A stretch of DNA of 64,000 nt from Mesonia oceanica (GTDB taxonomy: Bacteria > Bacteroidota > Bacteroidia > Flavobacteriales > Flavobacteriaceae), in the NCBI RefSeq assembly GCF_902499555.1, contig NZ_CABVMM010000005.1, positions 186,001-250,000 of the forward strand, written 5' to 3'. Positions 15,474 to 23,894 of the stretch are shown here, in pieces; within the stretch, counting starts at the first letter, position 1; every line of letters starts with the position of its first letter. Position numbers and translations under genes: made by a program. The notes under the pieces are model-generated. The model was given only the letters and a program-made list of their open reading frames with translations. It did not search any database and was not told where the DNA came from.

Positions 15474-16020
15474 GATTTAGTGCTGTTAAATGAAGTTATT
15501 TCTTACAATAATAAAAACTTTAGGATAAAAAAATCTATATATCTATACATAAAATCTTAAAAAAGTACCTTTTTCTATATTTTATAGAAATAATTCAGCG
15601 GTTTGTTGAGGGATTTCTAGTTTTATAATTATTGAATCTTCTTATCGATCCTACTTTTTTAGTATTGGTTCTACTACTTAGAATGTTTTAAAAAACGGGA
15701 GGAAAGGAGCTACCGGTTGTTGTATTGTAATTTATGTACCGACTAGGACTAAAAAATTTATGGAAAAATTAATTAATCTCATAAATTAAATCAGTGATTA
15801 TGAGATTTTAGGTAACTTTAAAATCATAATCCTGATATCGCTTTTTTTTATAATAGTTTATATCCTATTTAAAAGATACTCCCTTTTTATTTGTATTGCA
15901 AAAAGCTTCAACTCTTCAAGAATAGCAATTACTTCAAGTAAAGATTTATCTCTTGTTAATAAACTTTCCTGAAGCCGAATTAAATTTAATCTATTCTAAA
16001 CTATAATCTCTCTGGATCTG
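15474..16020. other. 547-nt gap with an inverted repeat and a possible ORF remnant
   Basis: No intact gene. It holds an inverted repeat (AATCTCATAA at 15775-15784 with TTATGAGATT at 15798-15807). On the minus strand, near 15865-15985, there is an open stretch of about 45 codons that lacks a start codon and reads as a charged helical peptide (for example RLQESLLTRDKSLLEVIAIL). It may be a decayed gene. The first 150 nt probably contain the nhaC promoter. Confidence 0.4.
15775..15807. repeat. 10-bp inverted repeat in the gap
   Basis: Perfect arms AATCTCATAA/TTATGAGATT with a 13-nt loop. There is no adjoining T-run long enough to call a terminator. Confidence 0.5.
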
Positions 16021-16428
16021 TCACTTCTTTCTTTTTTTAATACCCTTGTGCTTTTTTAAGGTAGCTAAACCTAGTGTAGTGATTACCGAAATACAAGCCA
16101 CATTTCCTAAACTACCACCAAATCCTTTAAAGAAGCTTCCTAAATTAATGTATATGATGGAAAAAATAGCACCAGCCAAAATTATATATAACCAATGATG
16201 CAATACTTTATTGGAAACCATTCCTACAAAAGAGGCACCTATAAAAATGATAGGAATTTTATGTTGAAGAAAACTTGAGGTAATTTCAGGGAATATAAAA
16301 AAGAATAAGGCAACAATTAAGGATGGTAAGGCAGAAGCACGAACATCACTTTGCCCCAAGTAATTGTGAAGTACATAAGTGGTTAAACTTCCTAAGATTC
16401 CGGTAAGGATGAGTATTATGACTTCCAT
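16021..16428 (-). CDS. Small integral membrane protein, paralogue of its upstream neighbour
   Basis: 135 residues with four or five predicted membrane spans and a basic C-terminal tail. The segment P-I-I-F-I-GASFVGM and the later GFGGSLGNVA block align with the same blocks in the adjacent 184-residue protein. The start codon abuts the neighbour's stop with no spacer (TAG directly followed by ATG), so the two are almost certainly translationally coupled and may form a heteromeric membrane complex. I do not recognise a named family. Confidence 0.75.
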   Translation of the reverse strand: MEVIILILTGILGSLTTYVLHNYLGQSDVRASALPSLIVALFFFIFPEITSSFLQHKIPIIFIGASFVGMVSNKVLHHWLYIILAGAIFSIIYINLGSFFKGFGGSLGNVACISVITTLGLATLKKHKGIKKRKK

Positions 16429-16983
16429 CTAAAAAAATAAATAAATTAAAAAAGAAGTAACAGCCACACCTCCAAAAGCAATGGTACCCAGTTTTCCGCC
16501 AAAACCATTCAGGTAATTTTTTGTCCCGATAAATAAGACACCAGCTAGGAGAGAGGCGAATAAAATAAAACCATAACCATAAGCTACTTGCGGAGCCGTC
16601 ATACCAATAAAAGCACCACAATAAACCCTTGTAGGTATTTTTTCCATATTTTTTGAAGCGGAGAATAAATCAGGTATAAAAGAAGCAACAGTTCCACAAG
16701 CAGCTGCTGCTATAACAGGCCCGAGTTCCATATCTACACTTAAAAAATAGGTGATTACGGCACCAATCCCTATGTAGAAAACATCTTGTAAATCGGCTAA
16801 AAAGAAATCTTCCTTGTCAGGAGAAATATGGTAATAGGCGTAAGTGATAATTGCTGATGCTATAATTACTCCCAATAAGACCCAGATTTCATTAAATTTT
16901 TCAACTAAAAAAACAGTAAGAAAACCTATATGAATAAAAATAAGCAGAAAAAAGGTTATAACTTGAATGATTCTTTTCAGCAA
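16429..16983 (-). CDS. Integral membrane protein, first of an abutting paralogous pair
   Basis: 184 residues with about six hydrophobic segments. A short cytoplasmic or periplasmic loop (HISPDKEDFFLAD) follows the first two spans. Residues of the second half (P-T-R-V-Y-CGAFIGMTAP, then NGFGGKLGTIAF) match the downstream 135-residue protein, indicating ancient duplication. The C-terminus FLIYLFF ends inside the membrane. Function unknown. ybaB lies upstream on the same strand behind a terminator, so this pair should have its own promoter or depend on read-through. Confidence 0.75.
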   Translation of the reverse strand: MLKRIIQVITFFLLIFIHIGFLTVFLVEKFNEIWVLLGVIIASAIITYAYYHISPDKEDFFLADLQDVFYIGIGAVITYFLSVDMELGPVIAAAACGTVASFIPDLFSASKNMEKIPTRVYCGAFIGMTAPQVAYGYGFILFASLLAGVLFIGTKNYLNGFGGKLGTIAFGGVAVTSFLIYLFF

Positions 16984-17003
16984 AGCGAGGCATTTAATAA
17001 AAA

Positions 17004-17030
17004 ACGGAGGTTAAATAAAATTACCTCCGT
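17004..17030 (-). terminator. Terminator after ybaB
   Basis: ACGGAGG (17004-17010) pairs with CCTCCGT (17024-17030). On the minus strand a T-run follows. It lies just downstream of the ybaB stop codon. Confidence 0.75.
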
Positions 17031-17038
17031 TTTTATAT

Positions 17039-17353
17039 TTACTTAAACATATCCATTCCCGGGATATCGGGCATACCATCTTTTGCGGCAGCACCTAATT
17101 CTGCTTCGTTCATATCAGAAGCCCTTTTAATCGCTTTGTTGAGCGTTAACACTAGGTAATCTTCCAATTGTTCTTTATCTTCCAATAATTCTTCAGATAC
17201 TTCAATATTTTTAATCTCACGGTTTCCGGTGATGGTCACCTTTAGCAAATCGTCACTCGATTTTTCCTGCATCGTTACCGTATCTAAGCGCTTTTTGGTC
17301 TCTTCAACCTTCGCTTGCGCTTCCTTTAATTTGTTCATCATATCTCCGAACAT
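17039..17353 (-). CDS. ybaB: YbaB/EbfC nucleoid-associated protein
   Basis: 104 residues, the usual family length. It starts [20 protein letters not shown], has the central strand-rich V-T-I-T-G-N-R-E-I region, a long helix with L-V-L-T-L-N-K-A, and a Met-rich PGMDMF tail. These dimeric proteins bind DNA with little sequence preference and help organise the nucleoid. In other bacteria the gene often sits next to dnaX-recR; here it is divergent from an oligopeptidase gene, as is common in flavobacteria. Confidence 0.9.
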   Translation of the reverse strand: MFGDMMNKLKEAQAKVEETKKRLDTVTMQEKSSDDLLKVTITGNREIKNIEVSEELLEDKEQLEDYLVLTLNKAIKRASDMNEAELGAAAKDGMPDIPGMDMFK

Positions 17354-17461
17354 AGCTTTTTTATTTTTTGGTTCAACGACAAAGTTATTAAATACTTAGA
17401 ATGCTTCCTCATTTCTGCCGAAATTTTACCTTTGTAAGCATTCAAAATAGAAGTCATTAAG

Positions 17462-19525
17462 ATGATAAAAGAAGAAATACGTCCACCGAAACCTAAAAAA
17501 ATAGCCAAAGAATTAAGCATTCACGGCGACACACGAATAGATAATTACTTTTGGTTAAACGAGCGCGAGAATCCTGAAGTAGTGAAATACTTAGAAGAAG
17601 AAAACTCGTATAACGATAGAATGATGGCGCATACCAAGCAATTTCAGGAAAACTTGTTTGAAGAAATGAAAAGCCGAATTAAAGAAGACGATTCTTCCGT
17701 GCCTTATAAATCAAACGGCTATTGGTATTACGTACGTTATGAAGTTGGAAAAGGTTACCCTATTTATGCCCGAAAAAAAGAAACTTTGGAAGCCAAAGAA
17801 GAGATTCTATTCAATTGTAACGAAATGGCCGAAGGTCATTCCTATTTCAAATTAAGCGGAATTAGTGTAAGTCCAGACAATAGACTCGTTAGTTTTGGTA
17901 TAGATACCGTGAGTAGAAGAAAATATACCATTCAGATTAAAAATTTGGAAACCGGAGAAATTCTTCCAACAAAAATTGAAACCACTACCGGTGGTTCTAC
18001 TTGGGCCAACGATAATAAAACCCTTTTCTACACTCGTAAAGACGAAGAAACCCTTCGTTCTGACAAGGTTTATCAGCATATTTTAGGGGAAAACCCGGAC
18101 GATGACATCTTGGTCTATCACGAAGAAGATGAAACCTTTAATACCTATGTTTATAAATCAAAATCTAAACAATACATCATCATTGGTTCGAGCAGTACAA
18201 TGAGTGATGAATACCGAATTTTAGATGCCGATAAGCCTCGCGGACAGTTTCAGTTGTTTCAAGAACGGGTTCGTGGAGTGGAGTATGGTTTTTCTCATTT
18301 TGAAGATCGTTTTTACATCATCACCAATAAAGATGGTGCACAGAATTTTAAGTTGATGAAAACATCGGTCGATAAAACTACTTCAGAACATTGGGAAGAA
18401 GTGATTCCGCATCGCGAAGAGGTATTGCTGGAAGATATGGATATTTTTAAAAACTATCTAGTGCTTAGCGAACGTTATAATGGTTTAAACCGAATTAGGA
18501 TTATGAGTTGGGACAATCAAGAGGATTACTACTTGCCTTTTGATAATGAAACCTACACGGCTTACACCGGCAATAATCCTGATTTTGATACCAATATACT
18601 TCGGTATGGGTATAACTCCTTAACGACGCCTGCTTCGGTGATCGATTTTAATATGGAAACCAAAGAAAGTGAAGTTAAAAAAGAACAACAAGTACAAGAT
18701 CCCAATTTCCATAAAGAAAATTACTTATCAGAACGTATTTGGGCAACGGCAGAAGACGGTACCCAAATTCCTATTTCCTTGGTTTATAAAAAAGGAATTC
18801 AGCGTGACGGAAGCAATCCGGTTTTGCAATATGCCTATGGAAGCTATGGTCATACCACCGATCCTTCCTTTTCCACTTCTAGGTTAAGTTTATTGGACCG
18901 TGGATTCATTTTTGCCATTGCTCACGTAAGAGGAGGTGAATATTTAGGTAGAAACTGGTACGAAGACGGAAAAATGCTCACCAAAAAAAATACGTTCACC
19001 GATTTTATAGATTGTAGCAAATATTTAATTGAACAAAAGTATACTTCAGCAAAACATTTATACGCCATGGGCGGTTCGGCAGGCGGAATGTTGATGGGAG
19101 GAATTTTAAATATGGCTCCACAATTGTATAACGGGGTGATTGCAGCCGTGCCTTTTGTAGATGTAGTCACTACGATGTTAGATGATAGTATTCCTTTAAC
19201 GACGGGAGAGTATGATGAATGGGGAAATCCTAATGAAAAAGAATATTATGAGTATATGAAGTCTTACTCGCCTTACGATAATGTGGTGGCACAAGAATAT
19301 CCTCATATTTTAGTAACCACCGGTTTTCACGATTCTCAAGTACAATATTGGGAACCTGCAAAATGGGTGGCCAAACTAAGGGAATTAAAAACAGATCACC
19401 ATAAATTACTTCTACATACCAATATGGATGCAGGGCACGGCGGTGCTTCAGGAAGGTTTGAAGCCCTAAAAGAAGTAGCTGAAGATTATGCTTTTATATT
19501 AGACTTAGAAGGAATTAGCAATTGA
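17462..19525 (+). CDS. ptrB: Oligopeptidase B (S9A family serine peptidase)
   Basis: 687 residues. The N-terminal part (starting with R-I-D-N-Y-F-W-L-N near residue 25) belongs to the beta-propeller domain that restricts access to small peptides. The C-terminal alpha/beta-hydrolase domain contains G-G-S539-A-G-G as the nucleophile elbow, D624 (TGFHD) and H659 (DAGHGG), the complete catalytic triad. The enzyme cleaves peptides after basic residues, or more broadly in flavobacterial homologues, and is typically cytoplasmic; no signal peptide is present. Nothing suggests co-transcription with the next gene. Confidence 0.92.
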   Translation: MIKEEIRPPKPKKIAKELSIHGDTRIDNYFWLNERENPEVVKYLEEENSYNDRMMAHTKQFQENLFEEMKSRIKEDDSSVPYKSNGYWYYVRYEVGKGYPIYARKKETLEAKEEILFNCNEMAEGHSYFKLSGISVSPDNRLVSFGIDTVSRRKYTIQIKNLETGEILPTKIETTTGGSTWANDNKTLFYTRKDEETLRSDKVYQHILGENPDDDILVYHEEDETFNTYVYKSKSKQYIIIGSSSTMSDEYRILDADKPRGQFQLFQERVRGVEYGFSHFEDRFYIITNKDGAQNFKLMKTSVDKTTSEHWEEVIPHREEVLLEDMDIFKNYLVLSERYNGLNRIRIMSWDNQEDYYLPFDNETYTAYTGNNPDFDTNILRYGYNSLTTPASVIDFNMETKESEVKKEQQVQDPNFHKENYLSERIWATAEDGTQIPISLVYKKGIQRDGSNPVLQYAYGSYGHTTDPSFSTSRLSLLDRGFIFAIAHVRGGEYLGRNWYEDGKMLTKKNTFTDFIDCSKYLIEQKYTSAKHLYAMGGSAGGMLMGGILNMAPQLYNGVIAAVPFVDVVTTMLDDSIPLTTGEYDEWGNPNEKEYYEYMKSYSPYDNVVAQEYPHILVTTGFHDSQVQYWEPAKWVAKLRELKTDHHKLLLHTNMDAGHGGASGRFEALKEVAEDYAFILDLEGISN

Positions 19526-19540
19526 TTAAAAAAATTATTG

Positions 19541-19548
19541 TAAATTTG
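19541..19548 (+). promoter_or_regulatory. -7 promoter element upstream of the cysteine-synthase-fold gene
   Basis: TAAATTTG fits TAnnTTTG exactly, 69 nt before the ATG. A TTG at 19522-19524 is only 16 nt away, shorter than the usual 19. The transcript would begin with the hairpin at 19561-19591. Confidence 0.4.
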
Positions 19549-19560
19549 CGATGTTTTGCG

Positions 19561-19591
19561 AAAATGTTTCCGCTTTAAATGGGAACATTTT
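19561..19591 (+). other. 5'-leader hairpin (11-bp stem) or terminator
   Basis: AAAATGTTTCC pairs with GGGAACATTTT (one G-U pair) across a 9-nt loop. A short TTTATATG follows. It lies between a candidate -7 element and the start codon at 19617, so it could be a leader structure of that gene or a weak terminator of the oligopeptidase gene. Confidence 0.5.
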
Positions 19592-19616
19592 TATATGTTA
19601 AAAAGAAGTTCAACTT

Positions 19617-20657
19617 ATGAAAGAAGACTTAAAGGTTTATAATGACGTATTGCAACTCATAGGTGATACCCCGCTCATTAAGCTCAATAAAGTTACAAAA
19701 GAATTAGAAGGTAATTATTTTGCCAAAGTAGAAGCCTTCAACCCGGGACACTCCACAAAAGATAGGATAGCTCTTCATATTATTGAAGAAGCCGAACGGA
19801 AAGGTATTTTGCATCCCGGTAGTACAATTATAGAAACTACCTCGGGAAATACCGGTTTTAGTATCGCTATGGTAAGTGTGATAAAGGGCTATGAGTGCAT
19901 TTTAGCCGTAAGTTCTAAATCTTCTGCAGATAAAATAGATATGCTAAAAACAATGGGCGCCAAAGTATATGTTTGTCCCGCTCATGTTGCTCCAGACGAT
20001 CCCCGTTCTTATTACGAGGTGGCAAAACGCTTACATCAAGAGATGAAAGGATCAGTCTATATCAATCAATACTTTAATGAGTTGAATATCGATGCTCATT
20101 ACAAAAGTACCGGACCTGAAATTTGGAAGCAAACCCAAGGGAAAATTACTCATTTAGTAGCTTGTAGTGGTACCGGAGGAACCATTTCTGGAACGGCACG
20201 ATACTTAAAAGAACAAAACCCGGATATTAAAGTCATCGGAATAGATGCATTTGGTTCTGTGTTGAAAAAATATCACGAAACCAGAGAATTAGATCCAGAT
20301 GAAATCTATCCTTATAGAATTGAAGGATTAGGGAAAAATTTAATTCCAACCGCTACCGACTTTGATGTCATCGATAAATTTGTAAAAGTCACTGATGAAG
20401 CGAGTGCACATACCGCTAGATATATTGCCAGAACCGAAGGTTTATTTGTAGGTTACACTAGTGGAGCTGTTTTTCAGGGAATTAAACAATTAGAAGAAGA
20501 AGGAGAGTTTGATGAAAACAGTAATGTAGTCATGATTTTTCCAGATCATGGTTCACGTTATATGAGTAAAATATATAGTGACGATTGGATGCATGAACAA
20601 GGGTTTTCTGATAGTGAAAATAACGTAGGAGCAGAAAAAATAGAATTCATAAAATAA
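19617..20657 (+). CDS. PLP-dependent cysteine-synthase-fold enzyme, likely cysteate synthase for capnine
   Basis: 346 residues, fold-type II PLP enzyme related to O-acetylserine sulfhydrylase and cystathionine beta-synthase. PLP lysine is K48 in N-P-G-H-S-T-K-D-R, where the classical family has NPxxSVKDR. SGNTG (near 81) binds substrate, and SGTGGT (near 188) binds the PLP phosphate. A C-terminal extension carries a [11 protein letters not shown] block typical of CBS-like proteins without regulatory CBS domains. It is followed by an alpha-oxoamine-synthase-fold acyltransferase. In Bacteroidota such a pair makes cysteate and condenses it with fatty acyl groups to 3-ketocapnine. That assignment is by context; plain cysteine synthase remains possible. 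Confidence 0.75.
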   Translation: MKEDLKVYNDVLQLIGDTPLIKLNKVTKELEGNYFAKVEAFNPGHSTKDRIALHIIEEAERKGILHPGSTIIETTSGNTGFSIAMVSVIKGYECILAVSSKSSADKIDMLKTMGAKVYVCPAHVAPDDPRSYYEVAKRLHQEMKGSVYINQYFNELNIDAHYKSTGPEIWKQTQGKITHLVACSGTGGTISGTARYLKEQNPDIKVIGIDAFGSVLKKYHETRELDPDEIYPYRIEGLGKNLIPTATDFDVIDKFVKVTDEASAHTARYIARTEGLFVGYTSGAVFQGIKQLEEEGEFDENSNVVMIFPDHGSRYMSKIYSDDWMHEQGFSDSENNVGAEKIEFIK

Positions 20658-20680
20658 TGAATTTTACCGAAAATTATAAA

Positions 20681-20712
20681 AAAGCACCTTAAATTACCGT
20701 TTAAGGTGCTTT
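20681..20712 (+). terminator. Rho-independent terminator after the cysteine-synthase-fold gene
   Basis: A 13-bp perfect stem (AAAGCACCTTAAA/TTTAAGGTGCTTT) with a 6-nt loop and a T-run. It separates this gene from the acyltransferase gene, which has its own -7 box. Confidence 0.9.
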
Positions 20713-20771
20713 TTTATTTATAAATGTTAACAATTATAAGTATTACTTCTCGTATTTCGGTATAAAAATTT

Positions 20772-20779
20772 TATTTTTG
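20772..20779 (+). promoter_or_regulatory. -7 promoter element for the acyltransferase gene
   Basis: TATTTTTG, an exact match to TAnnTTTG, 25 nt before the ATG at 20805. No clear TTG at the -33 position. Confidence 0.5.
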
Positions 20780-20804
20780 AAACTTGGTTTAAACTTAAAA
20801 TCTT

Positions 20805-22064
20805 ATGAAGGATTTATTTGATAAAATATACAAAGACAAAGGACCATTAGGGAAATGGGCAGATCAAGCAGAGGGATATTTTGTATTTCCAAAACTTGAA
20901 GGAGAGATTAGCAATCGAATGAAATTTCAAGGAAAAGAAGTGATTACTTGGAGTGTGAACGATTATTTAGGTTTAGCTAATCATCCGGAAGTTAGAAAAG
21001 TAGATGCAGAAGCTGGTAAAAAATACGGATCAGCTTACCCGATGGGAGCTCGTATGATGAGTGGTCATACAGACTTACACGAGAAACTTCAAAATGAATT
21101 GGCAGACTTTGTACATAAAGAAGCAGCTTATTTGTTAAACTTTGGTTACCAAGGGATGGTTTCTACCATTGATGCTTTGGTAGGTAAAGATGATGTTATT
21201 GTATATGATGTAGATGCACATGCGTGTATCATTGATGGAGTTCGTTTACACTTAGGGAAACGCTTTACCTATAAGCATAACGATGTAGAAAGCATTGAAA
21301 AAAACTTAGAAAGAGCTACTAAAATCGCTGAACAAACAGGCGGTGGGATCCTTTTAATTTCTGAAGGTGTTTTCGGAATGCGTGGAGAACAAGGAAAATT
21401 GAAAGAGATTGTTGAATTGAAGAAAAAATTCAATTTTAGATTGTTTGTTGATGATGCTCATGGTTTTGGTACTTTAGGAAAAACAGGAGCAGGAGCAGGA
21501 GAAGAGCAAGGTGTGCAAGATGATATCGATGTTTATTTTGCGACTTTTGCAAAATCGATGGCAAGTACCGGAGCATTTATTGCGGCAGATCAAGAAGTGA
21601 TTGATTATTTAAAATACAATTTACGTTCTCAAATGTTTGCGAAGTCTCTTCAAATGCAATTGGTTGAAGGAGCTTTAAAACGCTTGGAAATGTTACGTTC
21701 TATGCCAGAGTTAAAAGAAAAACTTTGGGAGAATGTAAATGCACTTCAAAACGGATTAAAAGATCGAGGTTTCGATATTGGTACTACCCAAAGTTGTGTA
21801 ACCCCGGTATATTTAAAAGGAAGTATTCCTGAAGCGATGGCCTTGGTAAAAGATCTTCGTGAAAATCACGGAGTATTCTGTTCTATTGTAGTGTATCCGG
21901 TAATACCAAAAGGATTAATTTTACTAAGAATGATCCCAACGGCTTCCCATACTTTACAGGATGTGGAAGAAACCTTAGATGCTTTTTCAGCAATTCGAGA
22001 GCGTTTAGAAAACGGGACATACAAACGTTTGTCAGCAGCAGTTGCCCAAGCTATGGGAGCTTAA
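20805..22064 (+). CDS. Alpha-oxoamine-synthase-fold enzyme, likely cysteate fatty-acyltransferase (capnine/sulfonolipid)
   Basis: 419 residues, aminotransferase class I/II fold. Key elements: the W-S-V-N-D-Y-L-G-L-A-N-H-P substrate loop near residue 50, DDAHGFGTLG (PLP-binding Asp) and K250 in T-F-A-K-S-M-A-S as PLP lysine. The family includes KBL, serine palmitoyltransferase and 8-amino-7-oxononanoate synthase, all decarboxylating or condensing acyl-CoA or acyl-ACP with an amino acid. The flavobacterial cysteate-acyltransferase that starts capnine synthesis and supports gliding belongs here. The length, the FAKSMAS motif and the neighbouring PLP synthase favour that role over KBL, but substrate choice is inferred. 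Confidence 0.78.
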   Translation: MKDLFDKIYKDKGPLGKWADQAEGYFVFPKLEGEISNRMKFQGKEVITWSVNDYLGLANHPEVRKVDAEAGKKYGSAYPMGARMMSGHTDLHEKLQNELADFVHKEAAYLLNFGYQGMVSTIDALVGKDDVIVYDVDAHACIIDGVRLHLGKRFTYKHNDVESIEKNLERATKIAEQTGGGILLISEGVFGMRGEQGKLKEIVELKKKFNFRLFVDDAHGFGTLGKTGAGAGEEQGVQDDIDVYFATFAKSMASTGAFIAADQEVIDYLKYNLRSQMFAKSLQMQLVEGALKRLEMLRSMPELKEKLWENVNALQNGLKDRGFDIGTTQSCVTPVYLKGSIPEAMALVKDLRENHGVFCSIVVYPVIPKGLILLRMIPTASHTLQDVEETLDAFSAIRERLENGTYKRLSAAVAQAMGA

Positions 22065-22090
22065 AAATTTATACATTACAGATTGTTTAA

Positions 22091-22116
22091 AAAATCCGAT
22101 AATTTTATCGGATTTT
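22091..22116 (+). terminator. Terminator after the acyltransferase gene
   Basis: AAAATCCGATAA pairs with TTATCGGATTTT, then a long T-run. It lies between the acyltransferase stop and the next start at 22150, which argues against any upstream start for the next protein. Confidence 0.9.
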
Positions 22117-22149
22117 TTTATTTTTATAAGAATTTCAAATTCTATAAAG

Positions 22150-22752
22150 ATGAAAAAACTAATCATTTTCGCACTTCTTTTATTTCCTTTATTTTCTTTC
22201 TCGCAAGAGTTGGAATTTTATGAAGGAACAATTTATTTTAATAATGGAGAAGTGAAAGAAGGTTTAGTAAGATTGCCTGTTTCGGCTAAATACCTAAAAA
22301 GTTATGGTAACAGCCTTCAGTTTAAAGAAAATGAAGAAGCGAAAAAAGAAAAGTATAGAAATGGAGAAGAAATAGAAAAAGTTATCGTTAAAATACAAGG
22401 AAAAAACGGTTTATATAAATACATACCTGTAAAAAAACGGAAGTATCAACTTTTTAGGGTAATTAACGAAACTATTTCTCCAGCACTTTATGGAAGGCAG
22501 ATGCACGGTGCAACACCCGGTGGGGGATTTGTGATGTATGGGATGACAAGTGAATATTATATATATGATGCTGAATTTGAAAAAGCACTACCTTTACTAA
22601 AATATGCCAGAAGCTTTCGTTATTTTAGAAAACACATAAAAAAATACTATCCTAATTGCAAACAGTTAATTGCTGAATTAAAAGAAAATAAACACAAATA
22701 CGACTTTAAAGATATACCGGCGATTGTTGAAAAAGCCAGTAAGTGTTATTAA
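22150..22752 (+). CDS. Secreted protein of unknown function
   Basis: 200 residues from the ATG at 22150. A longer frame reaching back to 22042 exists, but it overlaps the previous gene and runs through a terminator, and only the 22150 start gives a clean signal peptide (MKKLIIFALLLFPLFSFSQ). The mature protein begins with an E-x-Y-E-G-T-I-Y-F-N-N-G-E-V-K-E-G strand pattern and has a Gly-rich G-A-T-P-G-G-G-F segment near residue 123, then a Lys/Tyr-rich helical end with two cysteines. No family recognised. Convergent with the next gene. Confidence 0.7.
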   Translation: MKKLIIFALLLFPLFSFSQELEFYEGTIYFNNGEVKEGLVRLPVSAKYLKSYGNSLQFKENEEAKKEKYRNGEEIEKVIVKIQGKNGLYKYIPVKKRKYQLFRVINETISPALYGRQMHGATPGGGFVMYGMTSEYYIYDAEFEKALPLLKYARSFRYFRKHIKKYYPNCKQLIAELKENKHKYDFKDIPAIVEKASKCY

Positions 22753-22754
22753 TA

Positions 22755-22788
22755 AAAAACCCGATGAAAATTTAATCATCGGGTTTTT
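22755..22788. terminator. Bidirectional terminator between convergent genes
   Basis: AAAAACCCGATGA pairs with TCATCGGGTTTTT across an 8-nt loop, with A- and T-runs on both sides. It serves the secreted-protein gene (+) and the outer-membrane-type gene (-). Confidence 0.85.
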
Positions 22789-22812
22789 TTGTATTCGTAA
22801 TTGAAAATGAAA

Positions 22813-23793
22813 TTAATCTTCTCCAATTTGTTTTTTAAAACCGTCTTTTCGGTTTTTATCTACCGCTTTAGTTGCATCTTCTTTTTGCTTTGAATTATCG
22901 TTATCTTCCATAATATATTCGTCGGTAGAATGCATATCAATTCGGTAAGAAACTCCTAGAGCAACTTGCCAGCGTGAAGGTGTATCTTTAAAATTTACTA
23001 AACCTGAAACATCAACTTGAAAATCTTTATTAAATAAATAAGCAGCTCCAAGGCGGGCAATATCATCGCTATAAAAATCACTTTTTATAATTTGAGCTTC
23101 CGCAAAAAAGGATAGCTCTTGCGTATACGCGTGAGTTAACGTGAAAATTCCGGAATAGGTGGGTAAATCGTTCGTAAATTTGTCTCCAATAAGGTTCATG
23201 ACAAACACCCATCTTCCTAAGTTATGTTGAGTGATAATGGCTACTTGTGGAGAAATACCATCATTTCCAGGTCCTATAAAAGGATTATCGGTACTACCCA
23301 ATAATAAATTTAATCCTATGTAACCAGATACAGCAGGAATTAAATCGTCCCAATGTAAGGTATTGTTAGCTTTCCAACTATATAAATTGGGGCCTTCCAA
23401 CATTTTTTTGCGGTGCGGATCGTAAATCAAATATTTTAAGCCTAATGTGTTGCTTTCCAAATTTCGGTAAGTGCTTTCTATAGTGTTAGCACCCATCATA
23501 TATTTTTCATTTGCGTTTAAAAATGATCCCTTTAAATTGGCTTCTAACCTTTCTTTTAAAAAGCCATACCTAACTTCATAATCCAATCCCCAAAGTGAAG
23601 TTTCCGTATTTAATAAGGAATGTTCATCTTTCCCATAACGACCTCCAAATTCTCCTTGTAAAACGCCATTTCCAACGGCAAATGCACCTTGAGATCTTCC
23701 AGGTCGGTTAGAGTTAATGGTTTCTGTATATTGAGCAAACAAAAATTGCCCGCAAAACAACAATCCGGTCATTAAGAAGTTTTTCATCTTCAT
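22813..23793 (-). CDS. Outer-membrane beta-barrel transporter-like protein (phenol MetA/transporter family)
   Basis: 326 residues. A signal peptide ends near FLFAQ. The mature N-terminus (T-E-T-I-N-S-N-R-P-G-R-S-Q-G-A-F-A-V-G, then G-V-L-Q-G-E-F-G) is typical of the flavobacterial 'transporter' family related to the MetA-pathway phenol-degradation outer-membrane proteins. Alternating aromatic strands suggest a 10-14-strand barrel. The C-terminal 45 residues are charged and low in structure (Asp/Lys-rich), unlike a classical barrel end. An alternative start lies two codons in. Transported substrate unknown. Confidence 0.75.
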   Translation of the reverse strand: MKMKNFLMTGLLFCGQFLFAQYTETINSNRPGRSQGAFAVGNGVLQGEFGGRYGKDEHSLLNTETSLWGLDYEVRYGFLKERLEANLKGSFLNANEKYMMGANTIESTYRNLESNTLGLKYLIYDPHRKKMLEGPNLYSWKANNTLHWDDLIPAVSGYIGLNLLLGSTDNPFIGPGNDGISPQVAIITQHNLGRWVFVMNLIGDKFTNDLPTYSGIFTLTHAYTQELSFFAEAQIIKSDFYSDDIARLGAAYLFNKDFQVDVSGLVNFKDTPSRWQVALGVSYRIDMHSTDEYIMEDNDNSKQKEDATKAVDKNRKDGFKKQIGED

Positions 23794-23873
23794 AAAAAGT
23801 TAGTTTTAACCAAATATAGAATAGTTTTAGTAATTTTTATAGGTATTATCAAGTTTTTAAGGCCAGTAATTTT

Positions 23874-23881
23874 TAGTTTTG
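23874..23881 (+). promoter_or_regulatory. -7 promoter element for the DUF4834 gene
   Basis: TAGTTTTG, matching TAnnTTTG, 13 nt before the ATG at 23895. This spacing would give an almost leaderless mRNA. Confidence 0.4.
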
Positions 23882-23894
23882 TATTAAAAAAATT

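Noticed and set aside
22042..22149. N-terminal extension of the secreted protein at 22150
   Set aside because: It would overlap the end of the acyltransferase gene and include a strong terminator; the downstream ATG gives a proper signal peptide.
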